In this document: positions 1 through 8,898 of the stretch, piece after piece
Layout of the letters: each line of letters starts with the position of its first letter
Numbering within the stretch: the first letter of the stretch is position 1
Origin: Streptomyces sp. NBC_01237
GTDB lineage: Bacteria; Actinomycetota; Actinomycetes; Streptomycetales; Streptomycetaceae
NCBI RefSeq assembly: GCF_035917275.1
Contig: NZ_CP108509.1
Location: 744,001-808,000, forward strand
Reading direction: 5' to 3'
DNA length: 64,000 nt
The notes under the pieces: generated by a model
The model's input: the letters and a program-made list of their open reading frames with translations, nothing else
Database searches by the model: none
Told to the model about the DNA's origin: nothing
Made by a program: the position numbers and the translations under genes

Positions 1-1
1 G

Positions 2-1798
2 GCCGCGGCGGCGCACGCGGGCCGGCGCGCCTCCACCGCCTCCGACCGTCCGCCGCTCAGCGCCGACCAGTCCGCGCAGCGCACCGACTACAGCCGGCCG
101 CAGGCCCGGAAGTCCCTGCATTCGCGCCCCTCGCAACTCGGGCGCAAGAGCGGAGTCCGGGCAGCCGACTGCCAGATCGGTGACTTCACCCAGAACACCG
201 GCGACGCACTGGTCCGGAAGATCAAGGAGTCTGCCACCGACTGCGTCAACACACTGTTCAACCTCACCGGCGGCGACGCGCGCGGGGCCTTCCGCGAGGA
301 GCAGATGGCCACCGTCGCCCAGGCACTCCGGGCGGGTTCTGCCGACTACCCCGGCGACAGTTCCACCGGGATGCCTCAGCTGGTGCTGTTCCTGCGCGCG
401 GGCTACTTCGTGCAGTGGTACCACCCGGACGACGTGGGCCCGTACGGCGGCACACTGAAGTCCGCGATCCAGGGCGGCCTGGACGCCTTCTTCGCCGCCC
501 CGCGCTCGCAGGACGTCACCGACGCCAACGGCGAGACTCTTTCCGAGGCGGTCATCCTGGTCGACAGCGCCCAGGAGAACGCCCGTTACCTGTCCGTCGT
601 CAAGCGGCTGCTGGCCGACTACGACGAGAGCTACAACGACTCCTACTGGATGGTCAACGCGGTCAACGGCGTCTTCACGGTGCTCTTCCGCGGGCACCAG
701 GTGCCGGAGTTCGTCACCGCGGTGGAGCAGGACCCGAGCGTGCTGGACAGCGTCACCAAGTTCGCCGTGGACCACATCGACACGCTCGGCAGCGACAAGT
801 CGTTCCTCGTCTACAACGCCGGTCGCGAGCTGGGCCGTTTCCTCCAGCACGACAGCCTGCGCGAGAAGGCCGCTCCGCTGGCCAAGGACCTGCTCGCCAA
901 GTCGCAGATCACCGGCCCCACCGCGCCGCTGTGGGTGGGCGTCGCCGAGATGACCGACGCCTACGACAAGGAGAGGTGCGAGGAGTACGGCACCTGCAAC
1001 CTCAAGGAGCGGCTGACCGAGGCGGTGCTGCCCGTGCGGCACGACTGCGGAGGCGGCATCACCGTCAAGGCCCAGGAGATCACCGCCGAGCAGCTGGCCG
1101 AGGCGTGTCGCAGCATGACCGAACAGAACGCCTTCTTCCACAGCGTGGCGCGCGACAGCGGCCCCGTGAAGGACGACCGCAACGAGACCATCGAGGTCAC
1201 CGCCTTCGACTCCAGCAACGACTACCGGACCTACGCCGGGATCATCTACGGCATCGACACCAACAACGGCGGCATGTACCTGGAGGGCGACCCCTCGGTG
1301 GAGGGCAACCAGCCGCGCTTCATCGCCTACGAGGCGGAGTGGCAGAAGCCCGAGTTCGCCATCTGGAACCTCAACCACGAGTACACCCACTACCTCGACG
1401 GCCGGTACAACATGTACGGCGACTTCGAGGACGGCATGACGACCCCGACCGTCTGGTGGGTCGAGGGCTTCGCCGAGTACGTCTCCTACTCCTACCTCAA
1501 GCAGACCAACGAAGCGGCGATCACCGAGGCCGGCAAGCGCACGTACCGGCTGAGCACGCTGTTCGACACCACCTATGCCAACAGCAACCAGGACCGGACC
1601 TATCGCTGGGGCTACCTGGCCGTCCGTTTCATGATCGAGCGTCACCCCGGCGAGGTGGACAACCTGCTCCGCTACTACCGCAGCGGTGACTGGCCGGGCG
1701 CGCGCGACCTCCTGACCCGTTCCATCGGCGGAGCCTACGACTCCGAGTTCGATCAGTGGCTGATCGACTGCGCGGCGGGCGCCTGCAAGACCTCCTGA
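2..1798 (+). CDS. Secreted M9-type collagenase, 5' end outside the window
   Basis: The frame is open from base 2, so the gene starts before the window and a downstream ATG at 305 is internal. The translated part carries the collagenase activator region and then the peptidase domain: HEYTH (zinc ligands and catalytic Glu, bases about 1377-1391) followed by the glutamate-containing WWVEGFAEY about 30 residues later, the third zinc ligand of the M9 (gluzincin) family. The protein stops soon after the catalytic subdomain, so it lacks the PKD and collagen-binding domains of clostridial collagenases, as is usual in Streptomyces. It should be exported and hydrolyse collagen or gelatin; the signal peptide is not visible. 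Two strong hairpins follow the stop codon. Confidence 0.88.
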   Translation, partial: AAAAHAGRRASTASDRPPLSADQSAQRTDYSRPQARKSLHSRPSQLGRKSGVRAADCQIGDFTQNTGDALVRKIKESATDCVNTLFNLTGGDARGAFREEQMATVAQALRAGSADYPGDSSTGMPQLVLFLRAGYFVQWYHPDDVGPYGGTLKSAIQGGLDAFFAAPRSQDVTDANGETLSEAVILVDSAQENARYLSVVKRLLADYDESYNDSYWMVNAVNGVFTVLFRGHQVPEFVTAVEQDPSVLDSVTKFAVDHIDTLGSDKSFLVYNAGRELGRFLQHDSLREKAAPLAKDLLAKSQITGPTAPLWVGVAEMTDAYDKERCEEYGTCNLKERLTEAVLPVRHDCGGGITVKAQEITAEQLAEACRSMTEQNAFFHSVARDSGPVKDDRNETIEVTAFDSSNDYRTYAGIIYGIDTNNGGMYLEGDPSVEGNQPRFIAYEAEWQKPEFAIWNLNHEYTHYLDGRYNMYGDFEDGMTTPTVWWVEGFAEYVSYSYLKQTNEAAITEAGKRTYRLSTLFDTTYANSNQDRTYRWGYLAVRFMIERHPGEVDNLLRYYRSGDWPGARDLLTRSIGGAYDSEFDQWLIDCAAGACKTS

Positions 1799-1806
1799 CC
1801 CGTCGG

Positions 1807-1863
1807 CCCGACCGGGAGACCGGTCGGGCAGCTCCGCCGCCCCCGGCCCGGGGGCGGCGGAGC
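1807..1863 (+). terminator. Tandem hairpins after the collagenase gene
   Basis: Hairpin 1 at 1807-1828 has a 9-bp perfect stem and a GAGA loop. Hairpin 2 at 1831-1863 has a 15-bp perfect stem with a 3-base loop. There is no T-run, which is common for Streptomyces terminators. They begin 9 bases after the stop. Confidence 0.75.
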
Positions 1864-2206
1864 GCTTCGGCGGTACGGGCCCGGGTGGTCCGGCTCGACC
1901 GCTCGCCGTGCGGGACGGGAACCAGCGCACGGATGGCACCGCCGCACGCACGGGGGCTGCCTACGACCGGGCAGGGCGTCGTCCACGGGTCCTTCATCGG
2001 CTCCCGCTCCACCGGCCGGTACCAGGCAGCACCTGCTCGATGCCACAGCCTCCTTCCCGGCCGGGTTCACCGTGTGAACCCGGCCGAGGGGCCCGTGCGG
2101 CGGGCCCACCGCCCGATCGGCGTCCGGCCCGCCGTGCCCCTATGCCCGGCCGCCGCACGGCGGACCGGCCCACAACACGCAGAGACACATCAGGGAGGAT
2201 GACCAA
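1864..2206. other. Intergenic region before the racemase gene
   Basis: No convincing gene is seen here. The region holds a strong inverted repeat at 2059-2085 and the GGAGG ribosome binding site at 2194-2198 used by the next gene. Confidence 0.5.
2059..2085. repeat. Perfect 12-bp inverted repeat upstream of the racemase gene
   Basis: Two perfect 12-base arms (GGCCGGGTTCAC and its complement) flank a 3-base loop, about 120 bases before the racemase start. The core GTTCAC-CGT-GTGAAC looks like a dimeric repressor site, but the uninterrupted GC-rich stem could equally terminate upstream transcription. Confidence 0.55.
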
Positions 2207-3337
2207 GTGACATGGGAGAGTCCGACGGTGGTCGGCACACCGGAAGGGAGCAGGCGGGTGGAACATCCGACAGCGACGGCGCAGACGCGCGGACCGCTGC
2301 GCACCGAACCGGTCGAGACGGTGGAGTGGCATACCGGGGGCGAACCGTTCCGGATCGTGCCGCAGGCTCCACCGGCCGTGACTCAGCCCGGGCTCACCGT
2401 CGCCGAACGGCGTACGGCCGCCATGGCCAGCGACGAGGTCCAGTGGACGCGGGCCCTGCTGTGCGGCGAACCGCGCGGCCACGCCGACATGTACGGGGCC
2501 TTCCTGGTGCCGCCGGACGACGCCGGTGCCCACCTCGGAGCCCTCTTCTGGCACAAGGACGGCTTCTCCACGGCCTGCGGCCACGGCACGATCGCCCTCG
2601 GGGCATGGGCGGTCGCCTCGGGCCTGGTCCCGGCGTCCGCCGACGGAACGACGGACGTCGTGATCGACGTACCCTCCGGTCGCGTCACGGCGTGCGTACG
2701 CACCGCCGGCGGCCGGGTCGCGGACGTGACGTTCATCAATGTCCCCGGTTACGTGCACGCGCGCGGCGTGGAGGTGACGACCTCGCACGGACCCGTCGCC
2801 GTCGACATCGCCTTCGGCGGCGCCATGTACGCGGTGCTTCCGGCCGCGCGCTTCGGCCTCCGGGTCCGGCCGGAGGACATTCCCGTGCTCGTCGCGGCGG
2901 GCCGCGAGATCCGCGACGCGCTGAACGCGGCCGGCGCGGCCGGACATCCGGAGGACCCGCGGCTGTCCGGCGTCTACGGGACGGTGTTCACCGAGGAGGC
3001 CGGCCCACCGGCCCACCGGCCCGATGGCACCCGGCGGTTGCACCACCGCAATGTCACCGTGTTCGCGGACGGTCAGGTCGACCGCTCCCCGTGCGGCTCG
3101 GGCACCGCCGCACGGGTCGCGCTGCTCGCCGATGCCAGGGAACTGCGGCCCGGCGACGAACTTCTGCACGAGTCGGTGGTGGGATCGGTCTTCCACGCCA
3201 GGATCGCCCGCCTGACCACTGCCCACGGCCTCCCCGCGGTCGTACCGGCCGTGACGGGCACGGCGTACGCCACCGGGACCTGCCGTTTCACCGTCGACCC
3301 CGACGACACCCTCCTGCCGGGGTTCGTGCTGCGATGA
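2207..3337 (+). CDS. Proline racemase / 4-hydroxyproline 2-epimerase family enzyme
   Basis: This 376-residue protein belongs to the cofactor-independent proline racemase fold. Both catalytic cysteines are visible: the first in ACGHGTIALG and the second in SPCGSGTAAR. That separates it from trans-3-hydroxyproline dehydratases, which replace the second Cys by Thr or Ser. It should invert C2 of proline or hydroxyproline in the cytoplasm. The GTG at 2207 has GGAGG eight bases upstream; a GTG at 2258 would remove a 17-residue extension and is a possible alternative. The stop overlaps the ATG of the next gene (ATGA), so the pair is translationally coupled and probably serves imino-acid metabolism. 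Whether the substrate is proline or hydroxyproline cannot be told by eye. Confidence 0.85.
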   Translation: MTWESPTVVGTPEGSRRVEHPTATAQTRGPLRTEPVETVEWHTGGEPFRIVPQAPPAVTQPGLTVAERRTAAMASDEVQWTRALLCGEPRGHADMYGAFLVPPDDAGAHLGALFWHKDGFSTACGHGTIALGAWAVASGLVPASADGTTDVVIDVPSGRVTACVRTAGGRVADVTFINVPGYVHARGVEVTTSHGPVAVDIAFGGAMYAVLPAARFGLRVRPEDIPVLVAAGREIRDALNAAGAAGHPEDPRLSGVYGTVFTEEAGPPAHRPDGTRRLHHRNVTVFADGQVDRSPCGSGTAARVALLADARELRPGDELLHESVVGSVFHARIARLTTAHGLPAVVPAVTGTAYATGTCRFTVDPDDTLLPGFVLR

Positions 3338-4275
3338 CGACGATGCTCGACGAGAAGGACGTGCTCGCGCTCGGACCGGTCGGCGCGGTCGCCTCAGTCC
3401 GGGAAGCGCTGGTCGGGGGGCTCGACCCGGACGGGGGCGTGCCGCGTGCGATCGTTCCGCTGGCACATGGTCAGGGGCTGCTCATGCCCTCGGAATCCGG
3501 CGGCTGGTTCGGTGTGAAGATCGCGACCGTCGCGCCGGGCAACGCCGCGCGCGGGCTGCGGCGCATCAACGCCACGTATCTGCTGCACGACAGCGAGACC
3601 CTGACCCCGGTGGCGATCCTGGACGGGGTGGCGCTGACGACCCTGCGGACCCCGGCCGTCTCGGTCGCGGCCTGTCTGGACCGGCTGCGCGCGCTCGCGG
3701 ACGCCCGCGGGGGACTTCGTCTGGTGGTCTTCGGTGCGGGCCCCCAGGGCGAGGGGCACGTCGCCACCGTCCGGGCCCACGTCCCGGTGGCCGATGTCAC
3801 GGTCGTCACCCGGCGCGGGGGACCCGTTCCCGGCTGGGCGGACCGGCACACGACGGCGGACGGCGCGGAGACGGCTGCTCCGGTATCTCGCGCGGATGTC
3901 GTCGTCACCGCGACCTCCGCCCGCGAACCGGTGTTCGACGGACGGCTGGTGCGCGACGGTGCGGTGGTGCTGGCGGTCGGCTCGCACGAACCGGACGTGC
4001 GGGAACTCGACGGCGCGCTGATGGGCCGTGCGACGGTCGTCGTGGAGAGCCGGGAGACCGCCCTCCGCGAGGCGGGCGATGTCGTGATGGCCATGCACGA
4101 GGGCTCACTCCTCCCGGACTCGCTGGTGACCATGACGGACCTGATCGCCTCGCGGGCCGTAGCCCCGGCCGACCGCCCGCTGGTCGTGAAGACGTGCGGG
4201 ATGGCCTGGCAGGACCTGGTGGTCGCCGTCGCGGCCTACCGGCGGAAGGGGGGAACGCCGGGGGCACGGTCCTGA
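3334..4275 (+). CDS. Ornithine cyclodeaminase / mu-crystallin family (possible pyrroline-2-carboxylate reductase)
   Basis: The product is 313 residues, normal for the family. It has the NAD(P)-binding motif VVFGAGPQGEG, the family lysine in GVKIATVAPGN, and the conserved SHEPDVREL segment with the catalytic-type Asp. The frame is open upstream, but the ATG at 3334 overlaps the racemase stop and is the natural start. Members either convert ornithine to proline or reduce delta1-pyrroline-2-carboxylate to L-proline. Because it is coupled to a proline racemase-family gene, a role in hydroxyproline or D-proline breakdown is the better guess. Supply of proline to the distant NRPS clusters is less likely. 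Confidence 0.82.
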   Translation: MTTMLDEKDVLALGPVGAVASVREALVGGLDPDGGVPRAIVPLAHGQGLLMPSESGGWFGVKIATVAPGNAARGLRRINATYLLHDSETLTPVAILDGVALTTLRTPAVSVAACLDRLRALADARGGLRLVVFGAGPQGEGHVATVRAHVPVADVTVVTRRGGPVPGWADRHTTADGAETAAPVSRADVVVTATSAREPVFDGRLVRDGAVVLAVGSHEPDVRELDGALMGRATVVVESRETALREAGDVVMAMHEGSLLPDSLVTMTDLIASRAVAPADRPLVVKTCGMAWQDLVVAVAAYRRKGGTPGARS

Positions 4276-4337
4276 CCGTCCGGTCCGTGGGCGCCCCGAC
4301 CGGTCGGCACAGCCGGTCGTGCGGGACGGGCCCCGTG

Positions 4338-4562
4338 TCAGCGGGGTCCGCGCCGGAGGGCCGAGGACGCGTGGCCGGCTTCCCGCTTCCGCGCCGGCCA
4401 CAGGGTCCGCACATGCGCGAGATGGCCGCGCATGTGCTCGCCGGCCTCCGGCGCGTCCCCCGTGATCGTGATGTCCCGGCACCGGTCTCCGCGTGACAAT
4501 CCATCACCGGCGTCCGAGCACCGGTACGACGCAGCCCCAGTCCCAAGCAGGATCCGGACCAT
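4338..4562 (-). CDS. Small protein resembling DUF1059
   Basis: From the ATG at 4562 this frame encodes 74 residues with YRCSDAG, then CRDITITGDAPEA, then spaced histidines (HMRGHLAHV). That spacing is what I remember for the small DUF1059 family, and the function is unknown. The C-terminal part is Arg/Ala-rich and may be readthrough of a decayed end. No strong ribosome binding site is seen. It could be a chance frame in GC-rich DNA. Confidence 0.35.
   Translation of the reverse strand: MVRILLGTGAASYRCSDAGDGLSRGDRCRDITITGDAPEAGEHMRGHLAHVRTLWPARKREAGHASSALRRGPR
4411..4435. terminator. Hairpin between converging genes
   Basis: A 9-bp perfect stem (ACATGCGCG and its complement) with a 7-base loop lies between the + strand reductase gene and the - strand gene ending at 4660. 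It could end transcription in both directions, although it also lies inside the doubtful small frame 4338-4562. Confidence 0.4.
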
Positions 4563-4659
4563 AGGCGGGCCAACTCCCCACATTCAGCGCGCCGGACCGA
4601 CATCCTGGCCGGTCAGAAGGGTGCACCGCCGGTAGCGCCGGCAGAGCGGCATGCCGGGC

Positions 4660-5994
4660 TCACTCCCCGGCCGCGCCCCGGCCCGCGGAACGCTGCCGGG
4701 CGCGGCTGAACTCACCGGTGCCGACTCGGGCGGCAAGCGTGTCGTCGGGGCCGGACAACAGGGATCCGTAACCGGTGGCCGCCCACAGGCTGCGTTCGGG
4801 GGCCACCTCGAAGTAGGGAATGGTGCGGCCCTGGTCGCGGACCGCCAGCACCTGCGGCGAGCGGCGGGCGTGCAGGGCCTGACCGCAGTCCTCGCAGACC
4901 GCGACGTCGACCCGCTCCCGGCGCCCGAGCGGACGCCAGCTGGTCCGGCGAACGGCGCGGCCGTGCCGAGGGTCGAAGAAGCACAACGGAAGTCCGGGGT
5001 CCGTGGCCAGGGCGGAGCGGCCCTCGGCGACCAGGGCCAGTACTCCGACCAGATCGGGCATGCCCTGTGCAGCGTCCAGCACCCGGCCGGCCGCATCGTA
5101 GGCGTCCAGGGCCCGGCTCAGGCCCGGAGTGGCGGCGCCGTCGGCGTGCTCAACCGCCTCGCCGAGAGCGAGTATCCCGGCGGAGGCCTGTCGGCGCAGC
5201 CCTGCCTCGTCGGCAGCCTGCTCGGCGGCGAATACGGCGTCAGGGAAGGTGAAGGCGGTGTGCCGGGGCGAGCGGCGGCGCACCAGGAGGGCAGTACCGG
5301 CGACGGCGAGTATCAGTACCGCGGCAACCGCGAGCCAGGTGCCCGGACCACCGCCGGAAGAGGAGCCGGACGGGTTCTCGTCGAGCATGGGCCGGGCTGA
5401 GTACTCCTTGTCGATCCTGGCGGTCTCAGCCTTGTAGACCTCGGTGCCGTTGCCGGTGTTGATCAGTTCCACGGCCTTGCCGACCCGGGCGGCCAGTCCG
5501 GCGTCGTTGAGCTCCTTGAGGAAGCCGACGGCCGCGGCGGCGTCACGAGTCTGGTGCGCGTCAGTGGGCCATTCGGTGCCGGTGAGCGACTTCCCGTACT
5601 TGTCGGTGGTGATCAGGATCAGCTGTTGCTGCCCCAGCCGTTCCTTGATCACCGAGGCGAGCGCGCGGTCGTTGCCGTCGAACGCGTCGCCCTTCTTCAA
5701 CGGCACCAGCACCACCTTGATCGGAAGGCCGGTCGTGGCGATCTGGTCGACCAGGGCGTCCTGCTGGGCAGAGTTGACGGCGGCCTCGTAGGAGGGGTCT
5801 ACGTAGACCGGGCTGTCGGCCAGCGCCTCGGCGATCGTCGACGCGGTCGGCCCGGTCCCCGCGGTCTCCGCCCGGGCCGCGGCGCCGGTGCCGAGCAGTG
5901 CCGTGCAGGCCATCAACAGAGCGGTGAGCAGCCGGGCGGCGGAGCGGCGGGAAGTGCCGGACGGGCGGTCACAGGTCAGATGTTCACTGGACAC
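4660..5994 (-). CDS. Secreted/membrane-anchored protein of unknown function (repeat domain plus Cys pair)
   Basis: The 444-residue product starts at GTG 5994, which overlaps the last codons of the upstream gene by 11 bases. It has an N-terminal signal sequence (LLTALLMACTALLGTGAAARAE), then an extracellular domain beginning SPVYVDPSYEAAV, a Gly/Ser linker, one membrane helix (WLAVAAVLILAVAGTALLV) followed by RRR, and a cytoplasmic tail with a CEDCG cysteine pair. The PVYVDP domain is the same type as the repeats in the upstream protein. I do not recognise a named enzyme; the domain resembles extracellular modules of actinobacterial membrane proteins. The two genes are probably made together and may form a complex. 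Confidence 0.75.
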   Translation of the reverse strand: MSSEHLTCDRPSGTSRRSAARLLTALLMACTALLGTGAAARAETAGTGPTASTIAEALADSPVYVDPSYEAAVNSAQQDALVDQIATTGLPIKVVLVPLKKGDAFDGNDRALASVIKERLGQQQLILITTDKYGKSLTGTEWPTDAHQTRDAAAAVGFLKELNDAGLAARVGKAVELINTGNGTEVYKAETARIDKEYSARPMLDENPSGSSSGGGPGTWLAVAAVLILAVAGTALLVRRRSPRHTAFTFPDAVFAAEQAADEAGLRRQASAGILALGEAVEHADGAATPGLSRALDAYDAAGRVLDAAQGMPDLVGVLALVAEGRSALATDPGLPLCFFDPRHGRAVRRTSWRPLGRRERVDVAVCEDCGQALHARRSPQVLAVRDQGRTIPYFEVAPERSLWAATGYGSLLSGPDDTLAARVGTGEFSRARQRSAGRGAAGE

Positions 5995-8203
5995 TGGCGG
6001 ACTCCCTGGCCCTGAGGATGAGTGTGTCAAGCCCTTCACGGGCAGCCGGAAGGACCTGTCCGGCCTCGTCCCAGGCGGTGCGGGTGCGGCTGTCCGCCGC
6101 GGGCAGGCGCAGCAGCCGTTCGGTGACCTCCCGTTCGCGGGTGGCCGGGCCTGAGGCGCTGCGGTCGGCGCCGCTCCTGCGGAGGGCGTCCCGGCACGCG
6201 GGGCACAACTGCGCGGACCGAGGGCCGACGTCGAGGTCGACGAGCCACCCCGGGACCCTGCCGCCGGTGGCCTCGCCATGCAACGGGTTGAGCCGGCAGA
6301 GGGTGGGGTGGAGGTGTCCCCGAAGAGCGGCGAGTCCGGCCTGGGCGAGCACGAGGACAGCGGCCAGGCGCCCGGCCTCGGCGGCCTCGTCAGGACATCC
6401 GTCACCGGAGCCGGCCAGCAGCTCGGCGGCGTCCAGGCAGTCCCAGGCGCGGGCGCGGCCGGGCGCTTCCTGGCCGGCGGCCGCCAGCCTCCCGCTGAGC
6501 TCGCGGACATCGGCGGCAGCCCAGGCGCGCAACTGCCGGACGGACGGCAGCGCAGTGGCATGCCGAGGTCCGGCGTGCGACGGCGAGGGGTCCGACGCGC
6601 GGGTGCGGAGGGAACGCAGCACGGCCCGGGTGAGGACGATCCCCAGCCAGGCGAGCGGCAGCAGCACGCCCAGCAGCATCGTGCCGAGCATGATCCCGGG
6701 CCCGAAGTCGCTGGTGAACAGGCCGGGCAGCCGGTTGTCGCGCAATGGGGGAAGTCCGGCATCGCGGTCCGCGGGGTCGTCGCCCTTGCTCGGCCTGGCT
6801 GCGGCAACGGCGTCCAGGGTCCGGTTGAGGCGCGGCACCACCCGGAGGTCGCCGTCGCTGCGGTACTCCGGATACAGAACGCTGGACGGCAGATCCCTGA
6901 AGCGGCGCGCGGCGTCCTGGTCGGTCCCGAAGGTGTCCAGGTCGATCCGGCCGGACACCGGGTCGATCAGCACATAGACGCCGTTCCGGCCGGTGCGTTC
7001 ATGCACCCGGGCGAGCAGGACGCTCCTGTCGCCCCCACTCTCGTCATCGCCGTCCGTCGTCGTGACCAGTACGTGCACCGGGCCCTTGGGCACGAGATCG
7101 GCGATCCGCTGCCGGATCGCGGGCAGGTCGGCACCGGCCAGCACGTCCGCGGTGGACGGGTCCTGGTAGACCGGTCCGGCGGCGAGCCCCGCGGCGACCT
7201 CCTCCACCCTGGCGTCCAGGTCGCCCCGGGTGACGGTGAGGTCGGGCCTGTCGACGGTCTGCGGGAAGACGGTGGGACCGGCCAGCACCACAGCGACCGC
7301 GGCAGCCACCGCCGCCACTGTCGTCACGGGCAGCACACCGCGTCGCCGGGCAGCGAACCAGGTGGTGCGGGCCGGAGCCTTCGGATTCGCCGCTGCCTTG
7401 CCGGCGGCCTTTGCCGGACCCTTGGCCAAGGTGACGGCCGGAGTCTCGACCGGGGCGGCGGACTTCTTGTTCCCGGCCGACTGCGAGCGGCGCCGGGAGA
7501 GCCGGATACCGAGGGCCAGTACCAGGCCGGGGATCACCACCACGGCCAGGCCGAGCAGCAGGTTCTGGTTGTGCCGGTCGGTGGAGCTGATGTACAGGTC
7601 GGGCTTGCCGTCCTTGTGATAGCGGTCGAACAGCGCGTCCGCGTCGGCTGCGGCCCGGTCGCGGCCGGAGGCGATCGCGTCGACGAAGGACTCGAACGCG
7701 GCGAGTGGAGCGGCCCCGTACGGGGTCCCGTACAGGGCGATACGGCGGGCCTCCTCGACCGGGACGTCGACGCCGAACGCGGAGGCAGAGATGCTGCTGT
7801 GGTCGCCGATCAGCACGTACAGTCCGTCCTCGCCCAGCCGGTCGTGCACCAGGGCGAGCAGCGTGTCGTCGCCCGCAGGCAACGCCAGCACATAGGTGGG
7901 CACGCCGGTGCGTTCGGCGAGGGCGGCGATGTCCGGGGCGAGCGAGCGCGGCAGCCTACGGGGACGGTCGGCCGATACGTAGACCGGATTCCTGCGCAGT
8001 TCCCCGGCCAGGCGCTCGGGCTGGGTGGTGCCTTCGGCGAATCGAGCGGTGGGAGCGGTGGTGGCTGTGGCGCTCGACGCGGTGCTCGGGCCGGCCGCGG
8101 CACTCGTTCCGGCGCTGCCGAGCAGCACGAGGACCGCCAGCGCCGCGCCCGCTCGGGCCCTGAACGCCCCAGTCCGTCTCCGTATCCCTGTCAGCGTCCG
8201 CAC
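5984..8203 (-). CDS. Multi-pass secreted/membrane protein with duplicated PVY repeat domains
   Basis: The product is 739 residues, from GTG 8203 with GGGAGGG five bases upstream. Order: a signal sequence, a first domain starting NPVYVSADRPRRL and ending near ALFDRY, a membrane helix (LLLGLAVVVIPGLVLALGI), a basic Lys/Ala-rich loop, a second helix (TTVAAVAAAVAVVLAGPTV), a second domain starting GPVYQDPSTADVL, a third helix (GIMLGTMLLGVLLPLAWLGIVLT), and a soluble C-terminal domain with C-x2-C and other cysteines. Both outer domains share the pattern PVY-x-(D/P), a DALV/LARVHERTGRNGVYVL-like core and a predicted alpha/beta fold. The function is unknown; coupling to the next gene supports a shared envelope role. 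Confidence 0.75.
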   Translation of the reverse strand: MRTLTGIRRRTGAFRARAGAALAVLVLLGSAGTSAAAGPSTASSATATTAPTARFAEGTTQPERLAGELRRNPVYVSADRPRRLPRSLAPDIAALAERTGVPTYVLALPAGDDTLLALVHDRLGEDGLYVLIGDHSSISASAFGVDVPVEEARRIALYGTPYGAAPLAAFESFVDAIASGRDRAAADADALFDRYHKDGKPDLYISSTDRHNQNLLLGLAVVVIPGLVLALGIRLSRRRSQSAGNKKSAAPVETPAVTLAKGPAKAAGKAAANPKAPARTTWFAARRRGVLPVTTVAAVAAAVAVVLAGPTVFPQTVDRPDLTVTRGDLDARVEEVAAGLAAGPVYQDPSTADVLAGADLPAIRQRIADLVPKGPVHVLVTTTDGDDESGGDRSVLLARVHERTGRNGVYVLIDPVSGRIDLDTFGTDQDAARRFRDLPSSVLYPEYRSDGDLRVVPRLNRTLDAVAAARPSKGDDPADRDAGLPPLRDNRLPGLFTSDFGPGIMLGTMLLGVLLPLAWLGIVLTRAVLRSLRTRASDPSPSHAGPRHATALPSVRQLRAWAAADVRELSGRLAAAGQEAPGRARAWDCLDAAELLAGSGDGCPDEAAEAGRLAAVLVLAQAGLAALRGHLHPTLCRLNPLHGEATGGRVPGWLVDLDVGPRSAQLCPACRDALRRSGADRSASGPATREREVTERLLRLPAADSRTRTAWDEAGQVLPAAREGLDTLILRARESASVQ

Positions 8204-8898
8204 CAGTGCCCTCCCGTGGTTCGGACGGTCACTCTACCGGTGCCGGTTCCCGACAACTACGGATGCCTTCCGGCCCCGGGGAGCCTGCCGCGGCACTGCG
8301 AGGCACGGGACCCGCTGCACCTGGAATCCACCGGTCGCCCTCTTCGGCATCGAGGCCCGGGGGCAGCGGCGCCCGGTCGGCCATACACCCCCTGCTCGTA
8401 CGTCGGCAGAAATGTGGGCACTCGACCCCCTCGACGGTGAAATCGGCCACCCTAACGGGGTAATGCCCGACAGATCACGGGATAGTACATTGGGGATGGC
8501 AACGAAGAAGCCAAGTGACTGGGCTTCAGTTCCTGTGTCCGAGCACCCGACGCGGTGTGCCCAGTACCAGCCGCAGAATCGCGAAGAGGGGCGACGCGGC
8601 CGCTTCTGTTCCTCACCTCAAGGACATGACCGGCTGCGGCAACACATCGCTGGATGACGATCGACGTCATGTCAGCCAAGGCCCTGCGAGCGCGGTCCCC
8701 CGGACGGCCTTCCTCCGCTCCCCTGTCGCTCGACCGACTTCAGGTCCGTCGGTATCTCTCAACGGACCTGCCCCAGCTCGGCTTTCAACGCTTCGGCCGC
8801 CGAGCCGACACACCAAACCCCTCGTGCACCAACGGCGCCACAGTGGCAAGGCGCACACCGCCACTGCCACCACTCCACCCCACAAGAGGAGTTGACCC
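8204..8898. other. Long intergenic region between divergent genes
   Basis: This 695-base stretch separates the - strand membrane gene from the + strand cysteine-rich gene and should hold both promoters. Apart from one doubtful small frame (8496-8657) I see no gene, strong hairpin or repeat. Confidence 0.5.
8496..8657 (+). CDS. Doubtful small protein
   Basis: An ATG preceded by GGGG opens a 53-residue basic frame starting MATKKPSDWASVPV. Codon use is less GC-biased than in real genes nearby and nothing is recognised. It may be a real short gene or chance. Confidence 0.22.
   Translation: MATKKPSDWASVPVSEHPTRCAQYQPQNREEGRRGRFCSSPQGHDRLRQHIAG

Noticed and set aside
2212..3333. Upstream extension of the cyclodeaminase-family frame
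   Set aside because: It overlaps the racemase gene completely and reads as Arg/Gly-rich text; the ATG at 3334 with the ATGA overlap is the real start.
6278..8440. 720-residue + strand frame opposite the membrane-protein genes
   Set aside because: It is the complement of strong coding sequence, with no motifs and a Gly/Gln/Arg-rich composition typical of shadows.
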